A stretch of DNA of 7,913 bases from Ignavibacteria bacterium (GTDB lineage: Bacteria; Bacteroidota; Ignavibacteria; Ignavibacteriales; Melioribacteraceae): the NCBI GenBank assembly GCA_003233295.1, contig QILJ01000324.1:1-7913 (forward strand), given 5' to 3'. Position numbers and translations under genes: made by a program. Of this stretch, positions 1 through 6,280 are shown piece by piece (the first letter of the stretch is position 1; each line of letters begins with the position of its first letter). The notes beneath the pieces were generated by a model that searched no databases, was not told the origin of the DNA, and was given only the letters and a program-made list of their open reading frames with translations.

Positions 1-302
1 AATCTGTTGAATCGGCTAAGAAGCAGAATCAATTGATAATTAAGGAAGCGGAAATTAAAGCCAATCAGATTATTGAAAAAGCTAAATTAGAGGCTGACTT
101 GATCAGAAGTTCTGTATTAAAGCTGAAAGAAGAAAAAAAACTATTTGTCGCAAAATTAAAATCGATGGTTGAAACTCAAGCAAGTATTCTCGATATGGGC
201 GGTAACTCAATTGACAGCGGAAATCCTATAACCGAAGCAAACAATGCCGAAACAAATCAATCTAAAATAGATGAAGATGATGTTCTGGAGAAATTGTTAT
301 GA
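1..302 (+). CDS. DivIVA-like coiled-coil protein, C-terminal part (truncated at left edge)
   Basis: The reading frame is open from base 3 to a TGA at 300-302, so the gene begins outside the window; the TTG at 33 is internal to the frame and not a convincing start. The visible ~99 residues begin with an alanine-patterned amphipathic helix (KEAEIKANQIIEKAKLEAD) followed by a Lys/Glu-rich helix (KLKEEKKLFVAKLKSMV). This is the usual pattern of the second coiled coil of DivIVA/GpsB-type proteins. A polar linker and a very acidic end (KIDEDDVLEKLL) follow. DivIVA proteins are cytoplasmic scaffolds that gather at curved membrane and recruit division or envelope factors; their membrane-binding N-terminal domain would lie upstream and cannot be checked here. 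The stop overlaps the next start as ATGA, and a GGAG at 287-290 serves the downstream gene. The family call rests on the coiled-coil pattern only; another helical protein such as an ATP synthase b-like stalk is possible. Confidence 0.7.
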   Translation, partial: SVESAKKQNQLIIKEAEIKANQIIEKAKLEADLIRSSVLKLKEEKKLFVAKLKSMVETQASILDMGGNSIDSGNPITEANNAETNQSKIDEDDVLEKLL

Positions 303-1120
303 GTGAACTTTTAACAATGATAAATGAAACTTTAGAAGTAATAAGGTCAAAAACAGAAAAGACCTATGAAATCGGAATAATTTTAGGAACCGGTTTGGGC
401 GGACTTGTTAAAGATATCGACATTGAATATGAGATTGACTACGATCAGCTTCCGCACTTTCCTCTTTCTACCGTTGAATCTCATCAAGGTAAGCTGATCT
501 TTGGAACACTCGGCGGAAAGAACGTTGTTGCAATGCAGGGGCGCTTTCATTACTACGAAGGATATTCGATGAAGCAGATCACTTATCCGGTTAGAGTAAT
601 GAAAAAACTGGGTGTCGAAACTTTACTTGTATCCAACGCATGCGGAGGAATGAATCCTCTTTACAGGCGCGGCGATGTGATGCTGATGGTTGACCATATT
701 AATCTTTTAGGGGACAATCCTCTTATTGGCAAGAACGAAGATGAGTTTGGTCCCCGTTTCCCGGATATGAGCGAACCTTATGATCTTGGATTGATTGAAT
801 TAGCCGAACAGGTTGCCTTAGAGAATCAGATAAAAATTCAAAAAGGTGTTTATGTTGCAGTTCCAGGACCTAACTTGGAAACAAAAGCGGAATATAGATT
901 TCTTAGAACAATTGGTGCTGATGTTGTTGGCATGTCAACTATACCGGAGAACATTATAGCAAACCATGCGGGAATGAAAGTTCTCGGGCTAAGTATTATT
1001 ACCGATGAGTGTTTCCCTGAATCATTGAAGAAAGTTGATGTTCAAGAAATTATTGCTGCGGCAATGGGTGCAGAACCTAAAATGACTTTAATTATGAAGG
1101 AGGTTATAAGTAAACTGTGA
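299..1120 (+). CDS. punA: Purine nucleoside phosphorylase, trimeric (PNP/MTAP) family
   Basis: This cytoplasmic enzyme splits purine (deoxy)nucleosides with phosphate to give free base and (deoxy)ribose-1-phosphate in purine salvage. The 273-aa length is normal for the trimeric family. Visible motifs are the phosphate loop GTGLGGL (residues 30-36, with Thr31 where mammalian PNP has Ser33), MQGRFHYYEGY (79-89, His84 matching human His86), VSNACGGMNP (111-120), VPGPNLETKAEYR (188-200, Glu194 matching human Glu201), GADVVGMST (206-214) and LSIITDEC (231-238). The base-selecting position (human Asn243) is Asp236, and the residue matching human His257 appears to be Val248; both changes resemble MTA phosphorylase. 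Because of this the exact substrate range, 6-oxopurines versus adenosine or MTA, is uncertain. The start at 299 is supported by GGAG at 287-290 and the ATGA overlap with the upstream coiled-coil gene. The stop overlaps the next gene, so translation is probably coupled on both sides. Confidence 0.93.
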   Translation: MSELLTMINETLEVIRSKTEKTYEIGIILGTGLGGLVKDIDIEYEIDYDQLPHFPLSTVESHQGKLIFGTLGGKNVVAMQGRFHYYEGYSMKQITYPVRVMKKLGVETLLVSNACGGMNPLYRRGDVMLMVDHINLLGDNPLIGKNEDEFGPRFPDMSEPYDLGLIELAEQVALENQIKIQKGVYVAVPGPNLETKAEYRFLRTIGADVVGMSTIPENIIANHAGMKVLGLSIITDECFPESLKKVDVQEIIAAAMGAEPKMTLIMKEVISKL

Positions 1121-1737
1121 TGGAAAGAAAAAAAACATATTATCTGATTCCTATACTGGTGGCTGTAATCTTATTTGCCTCAAATTTTTTAAGTACTAAC
1201 ATATTTGATAACTCAACACTTAGTTTTACAGTGTGGTTTGTTCTTTCCGTTTTCACTTTTGCCTGCGGATGGTTTATCGATAGGACTTTAGGCTGGAATT
1301 ATGGGGGCAAGATAGTTTTTGCTGTGATAGTTGCTTCTGTAATAGTCAGTGTTTTCATGGTTGGTTTATTCAGTAATTACTTTGGTGTGAATAATCTTGT
1401 AACAGAAAATCTGATTTTATATTCATTACGAAATATTGTGCTCGGTTCAATGACTTTATTTGGAATGTCGGTTTCTGAAGTGGCGCATTTGCGCCTTGGT
1501 TTTATTGAGCAGGAGGAAGAAGAGGAAGTTGAAGAAGTTGAACGAACTTTTGATGTTGAGGATAAGGCAGAACTTATCTTAACAGAAGCTAGATTGAAAG
1601 CAGAGCAGATTGTTTTTGATGCCGAGAAAAAAGCTGAAGAATTATCTCAGCAGAAAAAGCATGTTGAAGTGCAGTTAAAAGAATTTATTCAAGTTGAGCG
1701 GGATATCATACACCAGTATGAATCTGAAGATAAGTAA
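1117..1737 (+). CDS. Four-helix membrane protein with DivIVA-like cytoplasmic coiled-coil tail
   Basis: I do not recognise a named family. The 206-residue protein has a short basic start (ERKK) and four hydrophobic segments at about residues 8-25, 34-54, 64-88 and 97-118. An acidic linker follows (EQEEEEEVEEVE, 131-142), and then a charged alanine-patterned helix from about 148 to 198. That helix reads AELILTEARLKAEQI and onward, and closely resembles the coiled coil of the divIVA-like gene two genes upstream. The tail is probably cytoplasmic by the positive-inside rule, so the protein could anchor or partner a DivIVA scaffold at the membrane; this is inference. The start is either GTG 1117 or ATG 1120. 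Both sit 13-16 bases after an AGGAGG (1098-1103), a long spacing, and the ATG overlaps the upstream TGA as TGATG, which suits re-initiation. Residue numbers count from 1117. Confidence 0.75.
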   Translation: MMERKKTYYLIPILVAVILFASNFLSTNIFDNSTLSFTVWFVLSVFTFACGWFIDRTLGWNYGGKIVFAVIVASVIVSVFMVGLFSNYFGVNNLVTENLILYSLRNIVLGSMTLFGMSVSEVAHLRLGFIEQEEEEEVEEVERTFDVEDKAELILTEARLKAEQIVFDAEKKAEELSQQKKHVEVQLKEFIQVERDIIHQYESEDK

Positions 1738-1758
1738 TTATTGATAATATAGAGATAA

Positions 1759-4700
1759 ATGGAAGATATGTTTAAGCAGTATGACGGAAAAGTTGATTAC
1801 CCGAAAATTGAAGAAGGAATTCTGAAATTTTGGGATGAGAATGAGATTTTTGAAAAAAGTATTTCGACAAGAGAAGATTCGAAGATATTTACTTTTTATG
1901 AAGGACCTCCTACAGCCAATGGCAAGCCGGGTATTCATCATGTTATGGCGAGAACGCTTAAGGATTTGGTGTGCCGTTATAAAACGATAAAAGGATATAG
2001 GGTTAATAGAAAAGCCGGCTGGGATACACACGGTCTGCCGGTTGAAATAGAAGTTGAAAAACATCTGGGTATAAAGAGTAAAAGTGAAATTCCGGAATTT
2101 GGTGTTGCAAAGTATAATGCCGAATGCAGAAGCTCTGTGTTTAAATACAAAGACCTTTGGGAAAAGATGACGACCCGTATGGGTTATTGGATCAATCTTG
2201 ACGAAGCATATATCACTTGTGATAATGATTATATCGAATCTGTTTGGTGGGCTTTATCCGAACTATTCAAAAAAGGTTTGATCTATAAAGATTATAAGAT
2301 AGTTCCACAGTGTCCAAGATCGGAGACCGTTCTTTCATCACACGAACTTGCTTTGGGATATAAGGAAACAAAAGATCCTTCGGTTTTTGTAATGATGAAA
2401 TTGGAAGATTCAGAACTGACAAAAGATGGAGATACCTATTTTTTAGTTTGGACGACAACACCTTGGACTTTGATATCAAACGTTGCTTTAGCTGTCGGTC
2501 CTGAAATTGACTACGTAAAAGTAAAAACAGATGATAAATATTTGATACTTGCAAAAGAAAGATTATCGGTACTTAAAAATGACTATGAAGTTATTGAAAG
2601 TTATAAGGGAAGTGATCTTGCCGGACAGAGTTATCAGCAGTTGTTCGATTATTGCAAAGTTGATAAGAAAGGATTCTATGTTGTTGAAGCTGATTTCGTT
2701 AGCACTGCAGACGGTTCCGGTATAGTTCATATTGCCCCGGCATTCGGCGCGGATGACTACGAAATTTCCAAAGAATATGATCTTCCTTTCCTGCAGCCGG
2801 TAACGCGAGGCGGTAAATTCACTGAAGAAGTAACTGACCTTGTAGGACAATTTGTCAAAGATGCCGATATTGAGATCATTATGATGTTGAAAGCGAAAAA
2901 ACAGCTTTACAAAAAAGAAACTATTGTTCACTCCTATCCTTTTAGCTGGCGGTTTGATAATGTTCCGGTCATCTACTATGCACGTGAATCATGGTTTATC
3001 AGAACTACTTCTGTTGCCGATAAAATGGTTGCACTGAATAAAGAGATCAACTGGCAGCCGCCTGAAGTTGGAAGCGGCAGATTTGGAAATTGGCTGGAAG
3101 AGAATAAGGATTGGGCTTTATCTCGTGATAGGTTCTGGGCTACTCCGCTTCCCATCTGGGTGAGCGACGACGGAGATATGTTTGTCGTTGGTAGTATTGA
3201 GGAATTGAAAAACGGTTACGTTGAACGTGATGGTAAAAAAGTTTCTGTTTCAGAATTAAAGGATGAAGAAATTGATCTTCACAAACCGTTTGTTGATGAT
3301 GTTAAATTCGACAAAGATGGTAAAGTTTTCACCAGAACACCTGAACTAATTGATGTTTGGTTCGATTCAGGTTGTATGCCGTTTGCACAGTATCATTATC
3401 CGTTTGAGAACAAGGAACTGTTCAAGAAAAATTATCCGGCAGATTTTATTTGTGAGGGAATTGATCAAACACGCGGCTGGTTCTATACAATGCACGCAAT
3501 AGGTACAATGCTTTTTGATAGTATTACTTACAAAAATCTTATCGTGAATGAATTGATCCTTGATAAGAACGGCATGAAAATGTCGAAGACAAAAGGAAAC
3601 ACTGTAGATCCGTTTGCTTTGTTCGAAAAATACGGGGCAGATGTTACAAGGTGGTATCTTGTTACAACTTCACCGCCTTGGAAAACGACTTTGTTCGATG
3701 AAGAAGGTATTGCAGAAGTTCAGCGTAAATTCTTTGGTACATTGACGAACACATACTCGTTCTTTGCACTTTACGCAAACATCGATAAAGTTGATCTCTC
3801 AGAAGAAAAGATCCCGTATGAAAGCAGACCCGAAATTGATAAATGGATTCTCTCAAAATTAAATTCTTTGGTAAAAGATTACGAATTGTTGATGGATGCT
3901 TACGATGTTACAAAAGCTGCCAGAGAAGTACAGCAGTTCACGGTAGATGAACTTTCGAACTGGTATGTACGTCGCTCCAGAAGAAGATTCTGGAAATCTG
4001 AGATCAACGAGAACAAACTATCTGCTTATCAAACTCTCTACGAATGTTTGATAACTATTGCAAAATTGATTGCACCGTTTACTCCGTTCGTGGCAGAAGA
4101 GTTGTATCAGAATTTAAATGCTTTTACTAAAGCGGAGGAGAGCGAGTCAGTTCATTTAACTCATTATCCTCAAGTTGGTTATATCGATAAAGAACTTGAA
4201 GAAAAAATGTCGATTGCGCAAAATGTGGTTTATCTAACCCGTGCGATGAGAGCAAAATCCAATCTTAAGGTTCGTCAGCCTCTCAGCAGAATAATGGTTG
4301 CTATTGATAAAGATAAGCGTGAAGCGGTTCAATATATGAAAGATGTTATCCTTGAAGAAGTAAATATCAAGGAATTGGTAATCTTGGAAGATGATTCCTC
4401 AATTGTGAATAAAACCGCAAAGGCTAATTTTAAAGTCCTAGGGCCTAAATATGGCAAGCTGATGAAGACCTTAGCAGCGGAGATTTCCAAGTTTAATAAA
4501 GAGCAAATAGAAAAACTTGAAAAAGAGAACCGAATTCAGTTGGAAATTGACGGAGAAGAAATTATATTAACAAAAGATGATGTTGAGATAATTAATTCGG
4601 AAATTGAAGGCTGGGTTGTCGAATCTGAGGAAGGCATTACCGTTGCAATTGATTCCGAATTGACCGAGGATCTGATTGCGGAAGGTTATGCTCGTGAAGT

Positions 4701-4935
4701 AGTTAACAGAATCCAGAACATACGCAAAGATTCCGGTTTTGACGTTATGGATAAAATAAAAGTAACATATAAAACAGACGAAAAATTAAGTTCTTACATT
4801 GATAAATTTTCTGATTATATTATGAATGAGACTTTGGCTGATTTAATTGAGAAAGGTGAACCGGAAAATGGATTTGTTCATGATTTTGAATTAGGTGATT
4901 TTACTTGTTCAATTTCAGTTCAAAAATCGGCGTAA
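1759..4935 (+). CDS. ileS: Isoleucyl-tRNA synthetase, IleRS2-like with GIHH signature
   Basis: This enzyme charges tRNA-Ile with isoleucine in the cytoplasm. The length of 1058 aa and the C-terminal region fit the eukaryote-like IleRS2 branch rather than the shorter zinc-ending IleRS1. The N-terminal catalytic half carries YEGPPTANG (47-55) followed by GIHH (58-61), where class I synthetases normally have HIGH. The CP1 editing insert shows WTTTPWTL (231-238) and HIAPAFGADDY (324-334), the Asp-containing site that clears Val-tRNA. The Rossmann fold resumes with CEGIDQTRGW and the KMSKS loop as KMSKT (607-611). An anticodon-binding helical domain covers roughly 690-860 (including NWYVRRSRRRFW), and the last ~200 residues look like the DUF5915 C-terminal domain of IleRS2. 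No C-terminal Cys cluster is present. The start at ATG 1759 has only a weak AGAG ahead of it; ATG 1768 (MFKQYD) is an alternative. There is no room for a T-box leader in the 21-base gap upstream, so it is probably transcribed with its neighbours. Confidence 0.97.
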   Translation: MEDMFKQYDGKVDYPKIEEGILKFWDENEIFEKSISTREDSKIFTFYEGPPTANGKPGIHHVMARTLKDLVCRYKTIKGYRVNRKAGWDTHGLPVEIEVEKHLGIKSKSEIPEFGVAKYNAECRSSVFKYKDLWEKMTTRMGYWINLDEAYITCDNDYIESVWWALSELFKKGLIYKDYKIVPQCPRSETVLSSHELALGYKETKDPSVFVMMKLEDSELTKDGDTYFLVWTTTPWTLISNVALAVGPEIDYVKVKTDDKYLILAKERLSVLKNDYEVIESYKGSDLAGQSYQQLFDYCKVDKKGFYVVEADFVSTADGSGIVHIAPAFGADDYEISKEYDLPFLQPVTRGGKFTEEVTDLVGQFVKDADIEIIMMLKAKKQLYKKETIVHSYPFSWRFDNVPVIYYARESWFIRTTSVADKMVALNKEINWQPPEVGSGRFGNWLEENKDWALSRDRFWATPLPIWVSDDGDMFVVGSIEELKNGYVERDGKKVSVSELKDEEIDLHKPFVDDVKFDKDGKVFTRTPELIDVWFDSGCMPFAQYHYPFENKELFKKNYPADFICEGIDQTRGWFYTMHAIGTMLFDSITYKNLIVNELILDKNGMKMSKTKGNTVDPFALFEKYGADVTRWYLVTTSPPWKTTLFDEEGIAEVQRKFFGTLTNTYSFFALYANIDKVDLSEEKIPYESRPEIDKWILSKLNSLVKDYELLMDAYDVTKAAREVQQFTVDELSNWYVRRSRRRFWKSEINENKLSAYQTLYECLITIAKLIAPFTPFVAEELYQNLNAFTKAEESESVHLTHYPQVGYIDKELEEKMSIAQNVVYLTRAMRAKSNLKVRQPLSRIMVAIDKDKREAVQYMKDVILEEVNIKELVILEDDSSIVNKTAKANFKVLGPKYGKLMKTLAAEISKFNKEQIEKLEKENRIQLEIDGEEIILTKDDVEIINSEIEGWVVESEEGITVAIDSELTEDLIAEGYAREVVNRIQNIRKDSGFDVMDKIKVTYKTDEKLSSYIDKFSDYIMNETLADLIEKGEPENGFVHDFELGDFTCSISVQKSA

Positions 4936-4947
4936 ATAAGTTTGACT

Positions 4948-4953
4948 AGGAGG
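4948..4953 (+). promoter_or_regulatory. Strong Shine-Dalgarno for the H1-DksA gene
   Basis: A perfect AGGAGG lies four bases before the ATG at 4958, inside the 22-base gap after the ileS stop. It fixes the start of the next gene and suggests that this protein is made at a high rate relative to ileS, whose own ribosome binding site is weak. Confidence 0.8.
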
Positions 4954-4957
4954 AATA

Positions 4958-5635
4958 ATGGCTAAGAAAACCGTTAGAAAAACAAATAGTAATAAATCTA
5001 AGGCTGCACCGGCAAAAACTACTAAGAAAGCTGCTGCAAGTAAAACAACAAAATCTGCTGTTAAAAGTAAAGCTAAGTCTACTGTGAAAAAAGTTGCAAA
5101 TACTACAGCAAAGAAAACCACTACAGCTAAAAAACCTGTAAAGAAAGCTGCGGTTCCAAAGAAAACAGCGGTTAAGAAAACTGTTGTAAAAACTGAGGTG
5201 AAAAAAACTTCTAAACCAAAGAAAAAAATTAAAGGTTACAACAAAACTGAATTGAAAGTTTTTAAGAAGGTCATCCTGGATAAGCGTACTGAAATTATTG
5301 AACAATTGGAAGCCTTAAAAGAACAGATGATGGATTCGAGTACCGGGCAGTATGTTAATGAAAACTCTCCTTATTCCCTTCACATGGCGGAGCAGGGTAC
5401 CGATGCGCAGGAAAGAGAGAAATTGTACTTGTGGGCTCAGCGGGAGAATAAATTTTTAGCTTATCTTGAAGATGCATTGCAGAGAATTGAACTTGGTACT
5501 TATGGCATTTGCATTGAGTGTGTTGATGAGCCGAAAAATTTATGTCCTACTTGTCCGCTTATTCCTAAAGAAAGATTGATGGCTGTACCGCATACTCAAC
5601 ATTGTGTTGAAGTTAAGAATGCACAATCTAAATAA
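4958..5635 (+). CDS. Histone H1-like Lys/Ala-rich domain fused to TraR/DksA-type zinc-finger protein
   Basis: The 225-residue protein has two unlike halves. Residues 1-92 are a low-complexity tail made almost only of Lys, Ala, Thr, Val, Ser and Pro (KKAAASKTTKSAVKSKAK is typical), with a single acidic residue (Glu80), like histone H1 tails and bacterial H1-like proteins; it should bind DNA or RNA by charge. Residues 93-225 match the TraR/DksA family: a helical hairpin (TELKVFKKVILDKRTEII to about 122, and QEREKLYLWAQRENKFLAYLEDAL at 151-174), then GTYGICIEC and LIPKERLMAVPHTQ. DksA-type proteins enter the RNA polymerase secondary channel and tune initiation, often with ppGpp. Cysteines fall at 185, 188, 196, 199 and 216, not in the usual C-x2-C ... 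C-x2-C layout, because the last ligand position is Val219. The gene lies between ileS and lspA with gaps of 22 and 17 bases. Whether it acts on polymerase, the nucleoid or both is unknown. Confidence 0.88.
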   Translation: MAKKTVRKTNSNKSKAAPAKTTKKAAASKTTKSAVKSKAKSTVKKVANTTAKKTTTAKKPVKKAAVPKKTAVKKTVVKTEVKKTSKPKKKIKGYNKTELKVFKKVILDKRTEIIEQLEALKEQMMDSSTGQYVNENSPYSLHMAEQGTDAQEREKLYLWAQRENKFLAYLEDALQRIELGTYGICIECVDEPKNLCPTCPLIPKERLMAVPHTQHCVEVKNAQSK

Positions 5636-5652
5636 TTAATAGGCGGTAATTT

Positions 5653-6084
5653 TTGAAAGTATTATATATCAGTCTTGCGGTATTCCTTACTGACCAGTTA
5701 TCTAAACTAGCTGTTAAAGGTTTTTCTATCCCGTTTTTGAATTTCAATTGGGAAGGAATGCACTATGGACAAAGTATAGATGTTTTGGGTAAATTTTTCA
5801 GAATAACGTATGTGGAAAATCCTGGAATGGCATTCGGATTTGAGATAGGTGTTATTCAAAAGCTTTTCCTTTCACTTTTCACACTCGTAGCTGCCATAGC
5901 AATTTTTTACTATCTCTACAGATCTAAAGATGACGGCTTAGCATTGCGAGTTGGACTTGCTTTGATTCTTGGCGGAGCGCTTGGCAATTTAATTGACCGC
6001 ACATTCTATGGAGTTATTTTTGGTTATGCTCCTTTGTTTTACGGCAAAGTAGTAGATTTTCTCCAATTTGGGGCATACTTATGA
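5653..6084 (+). CDS. lspA: Lipoprotein signal peptidase (signal peptidase II), 5' part before frameshift
   Basis: LspA is an inner-membrane aspartyl protease that removes signal peptides from diacylglyceryl-modified prolipoproteins. This frame encodes 143 aa from a TTG start with AGGCGG at 5641-5646 six bases upstream. It shows DQLSK (14-18) in the first membrane helix, VENPGMAFG (54-62), two further hydrophobic segments (about 68-89 and 97-112), GNLIDR (111-116) with the first catalytic Asp115, and FYGKVVDF (129-136). After FG (139-140) it runs into AYL and a TGA at 6082-6084. The expected second catalytic motif, FNIADSAVSVG, is encoded directly downstream in the +1 frame, so as written this product would lack catalytic Asp153 and the last membrane helix. 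Ignoring one G of the run at 6070-6073 restores a 208-aa protein ending at 6280. The family identity is certain; whether the break is real or a sequencing or assembly error cannot be told here. Confidence 0.9.
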   Translation: MKVLYISLAVFLTDQLSKLAVKGFSIPFLNFNWEGMHYGQSIDVLGKFFRITYVENPGMAFGFEIGVIQKLFLSLFTLVAAIAIFYYLYRSKDDGLALRVGLALILGGALGNLIDRTFYGVIFGYAPLFYGKVVDFLQFGAYL

Positions 6085-6280
6085 AACTTGGCCTATATTT
6101 AATATTGCCGATTCGGCAGTATCAGTCGGGGTCGGGGTGATTCTTGTTTTTCATAGGGAGAAGAAACATGAATTGGATGATTCTGATAAAATAACTTCTG
6201 ATGATGAAAATAACCATTCTCCACAACCTGATATTTTAGAGAATGACGAAAATAGTAACAAAGAAAAAATATCTGTTTGA
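6068..6280 (+). pseudogene. lspA: LspA C-terminal part in shifted frame
   Basis: This frame continues the lspA protein after the frameshift: GHTYETWP, then FNIADSAVSVGV, whose Asp is the second catalytic residue of signal peptidase II, then the last hydrophobic helix (VGVGVILVF). After that comes a hydrophilic, strongly acidic tail of about 45 residues (LDDSDK, SDDENN, ENDENSNKEK) that exceeds the usual ~160-170 aa of the family. No ribosome binding site or convincing start precedes it (the TTG at 6068 is internal to lspA), so it is not a separate gene. The last 38 bases overlap the rluD-type gene. Confidence 0.8.
6070..6073 (+). other. Frameshift site in lspA (GGGG run)
   Basis: The upstream frame reads CAA TTT GGG GCA TAC TTA TGA. 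Removing one G gives CAA TTT GGG CAT ACT TAT GAA ACT TGG CCT, which continues into the conserved FNIAD motif with no other change. The shift must lie within a few codons of this G4 run, because FYGKVVDF before it and ETWPIFNIAD after it are both well-conserved family motifs. Confidence 0.8.

Noticed and set aside
299..1120. Calling the phosphorylase an MTA phosphorylase (mtnP).
   Set aside because: Length, the MQGRFHYYEGY motif and the VPGPNLETKAE motif are those of PNP; only two pocket residues look MTAP-like, so this is recorded as a finding about specificity.
1738..1758. A T-box or other leader controlling ileS.
   Set aside because: Only 21 bases separate ileS from the upstream gene, far too little for a T-box, and no hairpin is present.
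1921..1950. Treating the GIHH of IleRS as a sequencing error or a dead active site.
   Set aside because: The flanking residues (PPTANG, VMARTLKD) are intact, and a His/Gly swap would need several base changes; GXHH is a known natural variant of IleRS2.
1738..3856. Several open frames on the - strand inside ileS (1738-2064, 2267-2554, 2563-2931, 3662-3856).
   Set aside because: The + strand frame encodes a complete, motif-rich IleRS across this whole span; the reverse frames show no recognisable domains or start signals.
4915..5305. Two long open frames on the - strand opposite the Lys-rich region, rich in Phe and Leu.
   Set aside because: They are the complement of AAA/AAG/GCT-rich codons of the H1-like tail, which rarely give stops in the reverse frames. 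They have no ribosome binding site and no family motifs.
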